Below, one piece after another: positions 43,095-52,305 of a stretch of 64,000 nucleotides of DNA. The translations under genes and the position numbers were made by a program. Source of the DNA: CAYLHU01 sp964383715 (GTDB lineage: Bacteria; Patescibacteriota; Minisyncoccia; Minisyncoccales; CG1-02-41-26); the NCBI GenBank assembly GCA_964383715.1, contig CAYLHU010000001.1:74725-138724 (forward strand), given 5' to 3'. Numbering within the stretch: the first letter of the stretch is position 1; each line of letters starts with the position of its first letter. The notes under the pieces were generated by a model. That model did no database searches. It worked only from the letters and a program-made list of their open reading frames with translations, and was not told the DNA's origin.

Positions 43095-44123
43095 TTATTG
43101 TTTGCGTAGATATTCGGCTGCTTTTTCCGGTTCAATGGTAGAAATCTCCATACCAGCCCCTAACTCAAACCCCGCCTGAACAGAAGTTCTCGGCAATATC
43201 TCAAAATGCCAATGAAAATGCGAATAGTCCTTACCATCGCAAGGAGAAGTTCTTAGAAAAAAATTATAATCGGGACTACCCAAAGCCCTTTTAATTTTTG
43301 ATAGAGAAACGGTGAAGGCCTCGGCCAAAGCTATCTTTTGCTCTTCATTCACCCTCTCAAAATAACTGAAATGGGCTTTTGGATAAATTCTAACCTCAAA
43401 AGCCATTTTTGAAGCAAAAGGACAAAGGGCTAAAAAGTCATCATTTTCAAAAACAATCCTCCGACCATCTTCCTTATCCCATTTTAACATTTCACAATAA
43501 ATACATTTCTTATGGATATCCCAATAACGGCGAGAACCAATAATACTTTTTTGAATATCAGGGTCGGTTACCGGAATTGCCATTATTTGAGAATGAGGAT
43601 GTTCAACACTTGCCCCGGCTTGAATGCCTTGATTATGAAAAATGGAAACATAATTGACAAGCTTTTCGTTCATTAGTTCAAGATACCTCTCCTGATAAAC
43701 ATCAATTACTTCCTTTGTTTCCTTTATTGAAAAAGAGGACATATCTTTAAAGTGGTCTCTGGTGATAACCACTTCATGGGAGCCAATGCCGTCCATTATT
43801 TGATAAGGGCCTTCAGCTCTTTCTCTTAAACATTCTCCCGCTGAAACGGCCGGAAACTTATTAGGAATAACCACCGTTGTCCAATTTTTTGGCAAATGTT
43901 CCAAATTTTTCGCTTTTTCTCCCGACGAAAAAACCAAAAGAGGTTTTTCCTGTTTATCTAAAGAACAAAAAAAACAATCCTTAGTTGACTCTTTTATTTT
44001 TCTTTCCTCCTTTCTTTTGAACGCCTCCGGCCTTTTTGCTCGGCCGGTAGCCACAACAACCCAGTCCTTGCTCACCAAGTTAAATCTTAATTCTGAAGGA
44101 AATTTTTCTTTTTTCTTTGGCAT
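43095..44123 (-). CDS. galT: galactose-1-phosphate uridylyltransferase (GalT-like)
   Basis: HIT-superfamily nucleotidyltransferase. The N-terminal FNLVSKDWVVVATGRAKRP is typical of CPR and Thermotoga-like GalT. Zinc-type cysteines are seen in CFFCSLDKQ and CIYCEMLKW; the active-site HPHSQI motif and the second-domain HFHWHFEILPR follow. Length 342 is normal. With no other Leloir genes in view, the real substrate may be another sugar-1-phosphate or ADP/UDP-glucose. Confidence 0.88.
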   Translation of the reverse strand: MPKKKEKFPSELRFNLVSKDWVVVATGRAKRPEAFKRKEERKIKESTKDCFFCSLDKQEKPLLVFSSGEKAKNLEHLPKNWTTVVIPNKFPAVSAGECLRERAEGPYQIMDGIGSHEVVITRDHFKDMSSFSIKETKEVIDVYQERYLELMNEKLVNYVSIFHNQGIQAGASVEHPHSQIMAIPVTDPDIQKSIIGSRRYWDIHKKCIYCEMLKWDKEDGRRIVFENDDFLALCPFASKMAFEVRIYPKAHFSYFERVNEEQKIALAEAFTVSLSKIKRALGSPDYNFFLRTSPCDGKDYSHFHWHFEILPRTSVQAGFELGAGMEISTIEPEKAAEYLRKQ

Positions 44124-44158
44124 ATATATCTGATTATAGTAAGATTCAGAAAATAATT

Positions 44159-44911
44159 TTATTCTAATGATGTTAAAATTTCGCCTTCCTTTTCTCCTGC
44201 CACCGCCACTGTATGTTCAAAATGAGCTACTAATGAATTATCTCTTGTCTCAAAACCAAAACCGTCAATAGATTTCTTGATTTGATAACCGCCCAATGAA
44301 ACCATCGGTTCAATGCAAATAACCATTCCTTTCATAATCTTAGAACCCTTATGCCTTTTACCATAATTTAAAACTTGGGGGTCTTCGTGAAGTGCCCTTC
44401 CGATCCCATGCCCACAAAGGTCCCTAATAATATTAAACCCTTGGGATTCAACATATCTTTGGATAGTATTACCAACATCACCAAATGTATTCCCCGGCCT
44501 CATTTTTTTTATAGCCAATTTAAGGGACTTTTTGGTTACTTTAATCAAACGGAGAACACTGAAATCAATTTCACCTATTGGAATAGTAATGGCCATATCA
44601 GAAAAAAAACCTTCCCAAATAAGACCTAAGTCCAATGACAAAATGTCCCCATTTTTTAATCGGTAGCCAGATGGGAGGCCATGGACAATAACCTGATTAA
44701 CCGAAGTACATAATGTTGCCGGATATCCTTCATATCCCTTGAATGCCGGCTTAGCTCCCTTTTCTAAAATAAGGGTTTCGGCGAACTTATCCAATTCTTT
44801 AGTTGTAACCCCTTCTCTGACTTCATTTTTAACACTTCTCATCACCTCGGCTAATAATCTCCCCCCTTGTCTCATTATCTCAATTTCTTTTTCGGTCTTT
44901 ATGGTTATCAT
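44159..44911 (-). CDS. map: methionine aminopeptidase
   Basis: Removes initiator Met. Metal ligands appear in LSLDLGLIWEGFFSDMAITI (two Asp), CGHGIGRALHEDP (His), VICIEPMVS (Glu) and the C-terminal FEHTVAV region (Glu). At 250 residues it is a type I enzyme. It overlaps the end of adk by 4 nt, preserving the common secY-adk-map order. Confidence 0.96.
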   Translation of the reverse strand: MITIKTEKEIEIMRQGGRLLAEVMRSVKNEVREGVTTKELDKFAETLILEKGAKPAFKGYEGYPATLCTSVNQVIVHGLPSGYRLKNGDILSLDLGLIWEGFFSDMAITIPIGEIDFSVLRLIKVTKKSLKLAIKKMRPGNTFGDVGNTIQRYVESQGFNIIRDLCGHGIGRALHEDPQVLNYGKRHKGSKIMKGMVICIEPMVSLGGYQIKKSIDGFGFETRDNSLVAHFEHTVAVAGEKEGEILTSLE

Positions 44912-45609
44912 TCTACTTTAACCGTTTTTAAAATTTTTAGAAAAACTTGAGCCACCGAGCCAACACCGTTAACCCTGCTAACCTCTATCTTGTTTTCCTT
45001 AAAATAATCAATTAAAGGTAATGTTCTATTTTTGTATTCGTCTAATCTGATTTTTATTGTTTCAGGGTCATCAAGGCCTTTTCTTCTTATCAATTTTGAG
45101 CCGTCTAAGGGACAAATTTTGAGATTTTTCGTCTCCTTAACATATAAAATCGGATGACGCATTAATTGGCATATCCTCCGATGAGAGTTTCTAAAAATTG
45201 TTTCTTGAGCTGGAATATTTATTAAAATTATTTTGATATTTTTCTTGCCATAAAGCTTCTCTATTAGGGGCATCAGAGATTTTGCTTCACCTAATGTTCT
45301 TGGTGAGCCAGCCAAAATTAAACTCTCCCCCGAATTATAAAGTCCCTTTATTTCTTTTTTTACTAAAAAACTAATAAAAGGAGGGCTACAAAGACCCCCT
45401 GTTTCCCAAATCTTTTTCTCTTTTCCCAGAGAATATTTTTCCCTGCCAACTTTTACTGCTTCTCCTTTTTTGGATTTACCAAAAGCTCGTTCTAAGATTT
45501 TACTTGTCTCAAAATAATAAAAACCTGTTTTGTCTGACAAAAGAGTTCCTTGGGTTCCTTTCCCAGCTCCCGGTGGTCCTAATAAAATTATGACTGATTT
45601 ATTGTCCAT
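44908..45609 (-). CDS. adk: adenylate kinase
   Basis: Balances AMP, ADP and ATP. P-loop LLGPPGAGKGTQG at the N-terminus, LAGSPRTLGEAKSL (usually DGFPRT) and the LID region with RRICQ and KICPLDGSKL, then DDPETIKIRLDEY. Length 233. The LID has two cysteines, so zinc binding is possible but not complete. It overlaps map by 4 nt. Confidence 0.92.
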   Translation of the reverse strand: MDNKSVIILLGPPGAGKGTQGTLLSDKTGFYYFETSKILERAFGKSKKGEAVKVGREKYSLGKEKKIWETGGLCSPPFISFLVKKEIKGLYNSGESLILAGSPRTLGEAKSLMPLIEKLYGKKNIKIILINIPAQETIFRNSHRRICQLMRHPILYVKETKNLKICPLDGSKLIRRKGLDDPETIKIRLDEYKNRTLPLIDYFKENKIEVSRVNGVGSVAQVFLKILKTVKVE

Positions 45610-45732
45610 AATCTTTATAACTTATAATTAATAATTAATAATTGATAATTGATAATTACTCACCTGCCTTTATTTTAACTTTCTTGAGGTATAAGTCAAA
45701 CCTAAACCTTTAATTCATACCCCCCACTACCA

Positions 45733-45761
45733 TTGACAATTTAATTCTGATATGGTTAAAT
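45733..45761 (+). promoter_or_regulatory. promoter of the 272-residue membrane-protein gene
   Basis: TTGACA, 17 nt, TTAAAT on the plus strand, 58 nt before the start codon. Confidence 0.7.
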
Positions 45762-45818
45762 GTGATTGAAATTAAAAAAAGTTGAACTTTAAAAATTTTA
45801 TAACAAAAGGAGTTTGTG

Positions 45819-46634
45819 ATGAAAAAGATAGTAATTTTCTTGGTTGTTTTCTTAGTCAGTTTTTCAATCGGTTTTTCTCAAGAACAGCAACAACAAGTTG
45901 TCCGCGAGGGCAATGACATTGTTGTCTATACTTTTTTGGAAACGGAAAGATATCAAGAAGTGCCGAAGGAAATCCCCACTGACACCGCCCTGATGATCAT
46001 CAGAGGTGACCAAAGGGAATATGTATTGAAAGGAGAAAAAAAAGAAAGGTATTTTTCCTCTTTCCCGATAATTAAGGAAAATTATTCCGAAGATAAGGTC
46101 TTCCTTTATCAAGGCAAATGGGAATCAGAAATCAAACCTATTAACCAAAAAACTCTAGACTGGGGGCTAACAATTCTTTTCCATTTATTCCCACTAGTAG
46201 GAATATTGTTAATTAGCTTATTTAGCCAGTTGGAAAAAGTTGATTATAGGAAATTATTGATTTTCTATGGAGCCATATTGGGAAGTATGCTTATTGGTAT
46301 GAGTGTTGGTTTATCCCTCGGTAAATTATTTGATACTATTGATGTCGTACACGGGTTTGCTGTCGGTGGTATTATTGGTGGAGTTGCCACTATAATCGCT
46401 ACTCAACGTACTACTAATAAATTTATCAATATGTTTATCGGTGCTTTTGCTGGTGGAATTACCGGTGGGGTTATCGGTGTATTTGCTATTTGCGATTTTC
46501 ATTCTGCATTCGCATATTTAATTTATATAATATGCGTTTGCGTAGTTTCTTTTCTCATATCCTTTTTGGTTATGAAGTCGATAGAGCAGATATGGGCAAA
46601 GAAAAGGTGCTTAAATCCCAAACTCGCCAAATAG
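45819..46634 (+). CDS. secreted N-terminal, multi-pass membrane protein of unknown function
   Basis: 271 residues from ATG 45819, preceded by a strong Shine-Dalgarno sequence (AAAGGAG). An N-terminal signal peptide (KKIVIFLVVFLVSFSIGFS) is followed by a 100-residue polar domain with RGDQREYVLKG. Then come four to five glycine-rich transmembrane helices such as FAVGGIIGGVATIIA and FIGAFAGGITGGVIGVFAI. No family recognised. It is a single gene on the plus strand between adk and secY, with its own promoter and terminator. Confidence 0.8.
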   Translation: MKKIVIFLVVFLVSFSIGFSQEQQQQVVREGNDIVVYTFLETERYQEVPKEIPTDTALMIIRGDQREYVLKGEKKERYFSSFPIIKENYSEDKVFLYQGKWESEIKPINQKTLDWGLTILFHLFPLVGILLISLFSQLEKVDYRKLLIFYGAILGSMLIGMSVGLSLGKLFDTIDVVHGFAVGGIIGGVATIIATQRTTNKFINMFIGAFAGGITGGVIGVFAICDFHSAFAYLIYIICVCVVSFLISFLVMKSIEQIWAKKRCLNPKLAK

Positions 46635-46652
46635 GAAACGGCAAATGTTTTG

Positions 46653-46692
46653 AACCCGTGATGTGTAGTGAGAACACATCGCGGGTTTTTTC
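46653..46692 (+). terminator. terminator of the 272-residue membrane-protein gene
   Basis: AACCCGTGATGTGT pairs with ACACATCGCGGGTT around AGTGAGA, followed by TTTTTT. Confidence 0.85.
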
Positions 46693-47024
46693 TTAAATTT
46701 ATTTTTGGTTTATTTTCGAACCCGAACTATCTTAAAATAAAACATTATAAGAGTAACCCTATAATATTTAATGAGTCATTGATTATTACTAGCATTCATA
46801 ATTTTTATTTCATAGACGGCCGTCTTCCAAACAAAAATCTTCTTTATTTAATATCAGTATTTAATATCCAATATCCAATAAAAATTTTCTTAAAGGTTAA
46901 TCTACACGTTACACGTTACACGTTACACGTTACACGTTACACGTTACACGTTACACGTTACATGTTACATGTTACATGTTACACGTTACACGTTACACGT
47001 TACACGTTACACGTTACACGCTTT
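46693..47024. repeat. gene-free region with GTTACAC heptamer array
   Basis: The first 200 nt show nothing recognisable apart from TTTAATATCCAATATCCAATA words. From about 46903 to 47020 the sequence is a near-perfect 7-nt tandem array (GTTACAC, with a TTACATG sub-block), ending at the secY stop. Confidence 0.8.
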
Positions 47025-48308
47025 TTAGAAGTCCTCGTATTCTCTCATTTCCATTTGAGCTTTTATTTGTCGCCAAGTGTCTAAAACAACACTCACAACA
47101 ATTAAAATCGCCGTGCCACCAATTAAAAATCCGAAAGCGGTCACTCCGCTCAACCCTTGAACTATAGAAGGCAAAACAGCGACCATTCCCAAGAAAAATG
47201 CCCCCATAAAAAGAACTCTGTAAAGAATTTTATGTAAAAACTTAGCCGTTGATTCTCCGGGTCTAATTCCGGGAACAAATCCTCCCATTTTTTGGAGATT
47301 ATTAGAAATCGCTTTAGGGTCAAAAGTGACAGCCGTATAAAAATAAGTAAAAAGGAAAACTAAGCCGAAAAAAGAAATTCCGTAAACCCAGCCATTTTGT
47401 AAAAAACGAGATAATCCTTGAGCAATATTAGATAAAAAAGAACTGCTGCTATTGGCTAAAAAATTAGCTATCATCCCGGGGAAAAGAAGCAGAGAAAGAG
47501 CAAAAATTATCGGGATAACCCCGGCCGGGTTTATATTCATCGGTAAGTAAGTCATTGAGCCACCATACATTCGGTGTCCCCTTATTCTTTTAGCGTAAGA
47601 AATTGGAATATTTCTCCTTGCTTCAGTAATAAGAACAACCCCCGAAATAATAGCCATAGCAACCACAAAAAAGAAAATATACGAAGGTAATTTAGAGGGG
47701 TCCCAAGACAAAGCAATTTGACGAATTTCTGTGGGCGTTCGAGCTACAATTCCGGCAAAGATTAAAAGGGAGACCCCATTGCCAATTCCCTTCTCGGAGA
47801 TTAACTCCCCTAACCACATCAAAAATAACGCTCCAGCGGTGATAGTAATGATAGAAGTTAAAATCTGAACCGAGGTTATTTTTGAAATAGCCCCTTGTCG
47901 TTGAAGTAAGGTGAGCATAGCATAGGCCTGTAAGGCGGCCAAAGGAACTGTGGCAATCCTTCCATACTGGTTAAACTTTCTTTTCCCTTCTTCCCCTCCT
48001 TCTTTGTACATCTTTTCAAACTTGGGGAAAATCATCGTTAATAATTGAAGAATAATGACAGATGTAATATAAGGGCTTAACCCTAACATTATAATAGAAA
48101 GTTGGCTTAGGGCTCCGCCGACAAAAAGGTTTAAGAGACCAAAAAACTGATTCTCCGAAAAGAAATTCTTTAAATTGTCCATATTGATTCCAGGAATCGG
48201 GATATTAGAAGCCAATCGGAAAATAACAAAAATGGCCAAAACAAATAATATCTTGTTGCGCAACTGCTTATCTTTAAATATGAAAATTATTTTATTAAAC
48301 CAAGACAT
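47025..48308 (-). CDS. secY: preprotein translocase subunit SecY
   Basis: Ten-helix protein-conducting channel. IFRLASNIPIPGINM, LGLSPYITSVIILQLL, the RYxxF-like YGRIATVPLAALQAYA and LTYLPMNINPAGVIPIIFA are recognisable. Length 427 is normal. It lies between rplO and the adk-map block. The GTTACAC array begins right at its stop. Confidence 0.97.
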   Translation of the reverse strand: MSWFNKIIFIFKDKQLRNKILFVLAIFVIFRLASNIPIPGINMDNLKNFFSENQFFGLLNLFVGGALSQLSIIMLGLSPYITSVIILQLLTMIFPKFEKMYKEGGEEGKRKFNQYGRIATVPLAALQAYAMLTLLQRQGAISKITSVQILTSIITITAGALFLMWLGELISEKGIGNGVSLLIFAGIVARTPTEIRQIALSWDPSKLPSYIFFFVVAMAIISGVVLITEARRNIPISYAKRIRGHRMYGGSMTYLPMNINPAGVIPIIFALSLLLFPGMIANFLANSSSSFLSNIAQGLSRFLQNGWVYGISFFGLVFLFTYFYTAVTFDPKAISNNLQKMGGFVPGIRPGESTAKFLHKILYRVLFMGAFFLGMVAVLPSIVQGLSGVTAFGFLIGGTAILIVVSVVLDTWRQIKAQMEMREYEDF

Positions 48309-48423
48309 AATATAAATATCTAATTTCTAATTAACCTAATTTCTAGTCAATGTCTAATTCTTAAATGTCTAATGTCTAAACTTTTGGTCATTTTGTCATT
48401 GGGATTTAATTAGATATTAGAAA
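48309..48423. repeat. TAATTTCTAATT inverted repeat before secY
   Basis: AT-rich imperfect inverted repeat (TTTCTAATTAACCTAATTTC against GAAATTAGTCATTAG), the same family as at 2.7 kb. Confidence 0.65.
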
Positions 48424-48867
48424 TTAGTCATTAGTCATTTTCACTTCGCCTCCTGCTTTTTCAATCTTTTCTTTAGCTCCCTTAGAAACCTTACACCCTT
48501 CAATAATTATTTTTTTATTTATGTTTCCCATAGCTAAAATTCTAACTGAAGGGATTTTGCTTTTATTTTTTTTAATTATTTTTCTCTCATACAAAACCTT
48601 GGGAGTAATTCTACTACCATCTTCAAAGTTTTTATCAAGTACTGAAAGATTTAATCCAATTTCTTCACCTCTCTTAAAGTTTTGGCGATAACCCCTCAAT
48701 TTCGGATATCTCTTAATCAATTCTCTGATAATTGGTTGCATTTTCCTACCCGCCCTTGACCCCTGTCCCTTAATGCCACGACCAGAATAAGTCCCCTTCT
48801 TCCCGCCTCGTCCCACTCTTTTCTTTGTTTTTGATTTATGTATTGGTTTTAATTGATGTTGTTGCAT
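48424..48867 (-). CDS. rplO: 50S ribosomal protein L15
   Basis: Late-assembly large-subunit protein. N-terminal KKRVGRGGKKGTYSGRGIKGQ is the family signature. Length 147. It directly follows rpsE; rpmD (L30), normally between them, is absent. The start is next to the shared leader AAACATCTTCTAATATG. Confidence 0.96.
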   Translation of the reverse strand: MQQHQLKPIHKSKTKKRVGRGGKKGTYSGRGIKGQGSRAGRKMQPIIRELIKRYPKLRGYRQNFKRGEEIGLNLSVLDKNFEDGSRITPKVLYERKIIKKNKSKIPSVRILAMGNINKKIIIEGCKVSKGAKEKIEKAGGEVKMTND

Positions 48868-49111
48868 ATTAGAAGATGTTTCCGCCTAACCCAGCACTTA
48901 TTTCTATAAAAGTATTACAAATGTTTTAACTTTATAAATTTGTTTTTCTGTACAAATAAGTGCTGGGTTTGGCGGATTACAGATTCTTATACCCAGCACT
49001 TATTTCTATGGAAATACTGCAAGGGTCTTAACTTTATAATTCTGAATGATAATGTTAATCTCTATTTTGTGTTTTTATAGAAATAAGTGCTGGGTAAAGT
49101 ATCCATAAAGC
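48868..49111 (-). promoter_or_regulatory. rplO leader with 80-nt and 105-nt hairpin elements
   Basis: The inner 80-nt element is at 48889-48968, extended by TCCGCC/GGCGGA on its outer sides. Then come the connector GGATTACAGATTCTTATACCC and the outer 105-nt element at 48991-49095. This is the clearest two-slot example. It fills the space where rpmD would be expected. Confidence 0.75.
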
Positions 49112-49606
49112 TTATGCTTCACCCTTCGGGTTTGCCTTCGCTGATGGATTCTTTAAGTCGCTCAAAGCTAAAATTGTCGCCCGAGCTATATTCAATTTAT
49201 TTCTGGAACGGGACAAAAGCTTTGAAGATATGTTTTTTATGCCTGCCAAATTACAAATCACCCTCACCGCTCCGCCAGCGACAACTCCTCTTCCCTTTGT
49301 TTGGGGTCTCAATAAAACCCGAGCCGGACCGAACTTTGCCCTTACTTCGTGAGCAATGGTCTCCCCTTTTGAGGGAACATCGATTAGATTTTTATTAGCC
49401 GCTCGTGTCGCTTTTTCTACTGCTTGAGCCACATCTTTTCCCTTGTCCACACCCACTCCAACTTTTCCTTTTTTGTTTCCGACAACCATAACTGCCCGAA
49501 ATCTAAGCCGCTTGCCTCCCCCCGTCACCTTAGTCACTCGAGCCAAATCTAAAAGTTTTGAGTCAAACTCTGATTTTATTTTAGGTTTTCTTATTGGTTT
49601 ATACAT
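49112..49606 (-). CDS. rpsE: 30S ribosomal protein S5
   Basis: Small-subunit protein at the mRNA entry site. The dsRBD-like part shows RVTKVTGGGKRLRFRAVMVVG, and VGVGVDKGKDVAQAVEKA follows. The C-terminal domain has AGGAVRVICNLAGIKNI. Length 164 is normal. Upstream (between it and rplR) is a plus-strand gene, so rpsE transcripts must cross it or start afresh. Confidence 0.97.
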   Translation of the reverse strand: MYKPIRKPKIKSEFDSKLLDLARVTKVTGGGKRLRFRAVMVVGNKKGKVGVGVDKGKDVAQAVEKATRAANKNLIDVPSKGETIAHEVRAKFGPARVLLRPQTKGRGVVAGGAVRVICNLAGIKNISSKLLSRSRNKLNIARATILALSDLKNPSAKANPKGEA

Positions 49607-49744
49607 AACTTATTTCTATGATCTTTATCTAATTCTTTTAAAAAATTGATGATATTTTTTAAATCTAACTAAGAACACTAACAAATTTATCCCATAAAAT
49701 CAACTTTAATCTTTTGAATTTTAGATAATTTGCCCCTTCAGGGG
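49607..49744. other. spacer upstream of rpsE
   Basis: Contains CTAACTAAGAACACTAACAAATTTATCCCATAA in short form (49665-49699), which recurs in degraded form near 54785-54825. No gene. Confidence 0.6.
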
Positions 49745-49773
49745 TTGACAAATATAATGAGATATGCTACAAT
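49745..49773 (+). promoter_or_regulatory. promoter of the Ala/Gly-rich membrane-protein gene
   Basis: TTGACA, 17 nt, TACAAT on the plus strand, 40 nt before the start codon. Confidence 0.8.
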
Positions 49774-49813
49774 ATAGATAGTAAATATTTAACAACTAAA
49801 TACGGAGTTCAAA

Positions 49814-50224
49814 ATGAAAAAGAATTTAATTTTGAAAGAGGGATTCGTTACCTTTGTTGTTTTGGCAGTTTTTTTCTTAGCATTCTCCCTTATGAGGGGA
49901 TGGGGAACATCGTCAACAACAAGATTTGGAATAGCTGCAGTCGCTGCTATCGCTGCTGCGGTTGCTGCTATAATTAATGGCGTTCCTGATATTGTTGTTA
50001 TTGCTGCCGGTATCGCTACCGTTGCTGTTGCCGCTGGTATTGCTGCTGGTGCTACTGGTATTGCTACTGGTATTGCCAGTTGTATTGCTGGTTGTGTTGG
50101 TGGTTGTGCTGGTATTACTGCCGGTTATGATGAAGAATTATCATGGCAGTTCATTTTATCCTCCTTTTTAGGAGAAACAACAATCATTACAGGAACCATC
50201 CTTGTAGTAACATTCTTGGTTTGA
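49814..50224 (+). CDS. Ala/Ile/Gly-rich small membrane protein, function unknown
   Basis: 136 residues with three to four hydrophobic segments: FVTFVVLAVFFLAFSLM, an unbroken alanine/isoleucine/glycine region (AAVAAIAAAVAAIINGV to IAGCVGGCAGITAG) of about 70 residues with glycine-zipper character and four cysteines, and a last helix TTIITGTILVVTFLV. Shine-Dalgarno ACGGAG. It stands alone on the plus strand between rplR and rpsE with its own promoter and terminator. Glycine-zipper proteins can oligomerise in membranes, but that is only an inference. Confidence 0.78.
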   Translation: MKKNLILKEGFVTFVVLAVFFLAFSLMRGWGTSSTTRFGIAAVAAIAAAVAAIINGVPDIVVIAAGIATVAVAAGIAAGATGIATGIASCIAGCVGGCAGITAGYDEELSWQFILSSFLGETTIITGTILVVTFLV

Positions 50225-50244
50225 AAAAGCCAACTCCCTATAAT

Positions 50245-50280
50245 GCCGGAAGTTTATGAATAACTTCCGGTATTTTTTTA
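50245..50280 (+). terminator. terminator of the Ala/Gly-rich membrane-protein gene
   Basis: CCGGAAGTT-TATGAAT-AACTTCCGG followed by TATTTTTTT. A degraded copy of the right half is at 54834-54862. Confidence 0.85.
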
Positions 50281-50382
50281 TTTGAAAGCTAATTAACCCC
50301 ACATTACATGCTACATGCTACATGCTACATGTTACATGTTACACGCTACATGCTACATGCTACATGTTACACGCTTCACGCC
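50281..50382. repeat. TACATGC heptamer array
   Basis: Tandem 7-mers (TACATGC, TTACATG, TTACACG) from about 50302 to 50380, next to the rplR stop. Confidence 0.8.
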
Positions 50383-50808
50383 CTAAAACTCTAATCCTCC
50401 TTTTCTTGCCCCCTCGGCTAATGCCTTTACTCTGCCGTGATATTTATAACCCCCTCTGTCAAAGACAATTTTTTTTATTTTTATTTCTTTGGCTTTCCCA
50501 GCCATTATTTCTCCCATTTCATAAGCCAAACTTACACCTTTGGTCATTTTTTTCTCGTCTCCGCCTTCGCCCTTGCCTTCCCCCTCTTTCGCTTTACTCT
50601 TTTTAACACTCTTTTCCCCTTTATTTTTCAACCCTACTGTCAAATCGCTCACCGCAATTAAAACACTGCCCTTATCATCATTAATCAATTGAGCGTAAAT
50701 ATGATTGTTTGATTTAAATAAACAAAGTCGAGGAATATCTGCTGTTCCTTTTATTTTAGACCTCACTCGTTTATGCCTTCTATTTCTTTTTTCTTGTTTT
50801 ATCAACAT
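50383..50808 (-). CDS. rplR: 50S ribosomal protein L18 with charged insert
   Basis: 5S rRNA-binding protein. RRHKRVRSKIKGTADIPRLC and the C-terminal IVFDRGGYKYHGRVKALAEGARKGGLEF in parts are typical. About 25 residues of K, E and G (KGEKSVKKSKAKEGEGKGEG) are inserted in the middle, making 141 residues instead of about 118. Confidence 0.95.
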   Translation of the reverse strand: MLIKQEKRNRRHKRVRSKIKGTADIPRLCLFKSNNHIYAQLINDDKGSVLIAVSDLTVGLKNKGEKSVKKSKAKEGEGKGEGGDEKKMTKGVSLAYEMGEIMAGKAKEIKIKKIVFDRGGYKYHGRVKALAEGARKGGLEF

Positions 50809-50910
50809 AGCTAATAATTTTGAATTTTGAATTTTTAATTTTGATTAAAATACGAATTTTGGATTTTAAATTGAATTTTTATTTTTTCATTTTTCATTTT
50901 TCATTATCAC
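50809..50910. other. rplF-rplR spacer, nothing recognised
   Basis: AT-rich TTTTGAATTTTTAATTTTG and TTTTTCATTTTTCATTTTTC words only. Confidence 0.5.
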
Positions 50911-51477
50911 TTATCCTGTTGCTCCAACTTTCTTTCCTTCCTTTATTTTAACTTTCTCTCCAAGATATCTTATCCCCTTCCCTTTATAAGGTTCAGGAGG
51001 ACGGACTTTTCTTATTTTTGCTGAAAACTCCCCAACTTCCTGTTTGCCAATACCGGAAACAACTATTATATTTTTTTCAACCGAGACCTTTAAGCTAGAT
51101 GGAATTTCTAATTCTACCGAGTGAGAAAATCCAACTTCCAATCGCAAAATTTTCTCTCCTTGGATAGTAGCCCGGTAACCAACCCCTTTTATTTCAAGTT
51201 TTTTTTCAAATCCTGAAGTTAGACCAATAAAATGATTCTGAATAAGAGCCCTGCTTAGCCCCCAAAAAGCTGAAATTTTTTTCGATTTGTCCGCCTTACT
51301 CATTTTATCTTTGAGCTCAACTATAATTTGATTATTTTCTTTTCTAAGCAAAATCCCCTCCGGCGCAACTTGAGAAATTTCTCCCTTTGGCCCCTTGATA
51401 TTAATTATTCTCCCATCATTTATTTCTACCTCTATCCCAGATGGTATTAAAATTGGTTTTTTACCTATTCTACTCAT
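50911..51477 (-). CDS. rplF: 50S ribosomal protein L6
   Basis: Two-domain large-subunit protein near the factor-binding site. MSRIGKKPILIPSGIEVEI is the standard N-terminus, which fixes the start at 51477 (188 residues) although the frame stays open 64 codons further into repeats. The C-terminal signature is IRKVRPPEPYKGKGIRYLGE. Confidence 0.97.
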   Translation of the reverse strand: MSRIGKKPILIPSGIEVEINDGRIINIKGPKGEISQVAPEGILLRKENNQIIVELKDKMSKADKSKKISAFWGLSRALIQNHFIGLTSGFEKKLEIKGVGYRATIQGEKILRLEVGFSHSVELEIPSSLKVSVEKNIIVVSGIGKQEVGEFSAKIRKVRPPEPYKGKGIRYLGEKVKIKEGKKVGATG

Positions 51478-51653
51478 ATTATCTAAGTCCTTAAGTTCGT
51501 TATTTATTATTTGGTATTTTAGCCGGGACTTGCTTCGATAACTGCGGTTAGTCAAAGACGAGCAAACACAGCAAGCTCGTAAAGATGAAGGCGAAGCCTT
51601 CATCGCATCTTTTCCACCTTCGCTTCGCTCGGTTAGTAATATCAGCAGTGAGA
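51478..51653. repeat. spacer with GATGAAGGC hairpin
   Basis: Contains GATGAAGGC-GAA-GCCTTCATCGC at about 51585-51607 and a TTCGATAACTGCGGTTAG phrase related to those at 14175 and 58474. Confidence 0.7.
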
Positions 51654-52043
51654 CTACCAAATTTCGCACAAAACTTCGCCTCCCATTTTTTGTCTTCTCG
51701 CCTCTTTATCTGTCATTAATCCTTGAGATGTTGAAATTATAGCAATTCCATAGCCATCTATAACTCTTTTTATTTCTCTGCTCTTTTTATATATTCTTTT
51801 CCCGGGTTTAGAAACTTTTTTCAACCCGGAAATAAACGCCGACTTATCTTTATTGTATTTTAGCGAGATTCTAATATATTTAACTTCATTCCTTTTCACT
51901 TTCTTAAACTCCCCTATAAAACCTTCCTTTAGTAAAACCTCCGCTACCTTAGATGTTAGCCCTAAGAAAGGAATAAGGACTGTTTTCTGATCAACAGCTT
52001 GAGCGTTTCTTATTCTAGTTAACATATCTGATATAGGATCCAT
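51654..52043 (-). CDS. rpsH: 30S ribosomal protein S8
   Basis: Central-domain 16S rRNA-binding protein. DPISDMLTRIRNAQ opens the protein and IISTSQGLMTDKEARRQKMGGE closes it. Length 129 is normal. Between rpsN and rplF as expected. Confidence 0.97.
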   Translation of the reverse strand: MDPISDMLTRIRNAQAVDQKTVLIPFLGLTSKVAEVLLKEGFIGEFKKVKRNEVKYIRISLKYNKDKSAFISGLKKVSKPGKRIYKKSREIKRVIDGYGIAIISTSQGLMTDKEARRQKMGGEVLCEIW

Positions 52044-52119
52044 AAGGCGTGTAACGTGTAGCGTGTAGTGTGTAGATTTTCCTTGCGTTACAAGTTATAA
52101 GTTACAAGTTATAAGATTT

Positions 52120-52305
52120 TTACCACGATGATTTTTTGACTCCGGGTATCTCTCCTCTATTGGCTAATTCCCGAAAACATATTCGGCACAACCCAAACTT
52201 TCTTAAAAATCCCCTTCGCCGCCCACAGGCAAAACAACGTCGGACAACCCGGGATTTAAACTTTGGCGTTTTTTCTGATTTTATAATTTGACACTTTTTA
52301 GCCAT
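52120..52305 (-). CDS. rpsN: 30S ribosomal protein S14 type Z
   Basis: Zinc-binding short S14 (61 residues). Two CxxC pairs in RRCFACGRRRGF and GLCRICFRELA, and the ending PGVKKSSW, are diagnostic. Between rplE and rpsH. Confidence 0.97.
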   Translation of the reverse strand: MAKKCQIIKSEKTPKFKSRVVRRCFACGRRRGFLRKFGLCRICFRELANRGEIPGVKKSSW

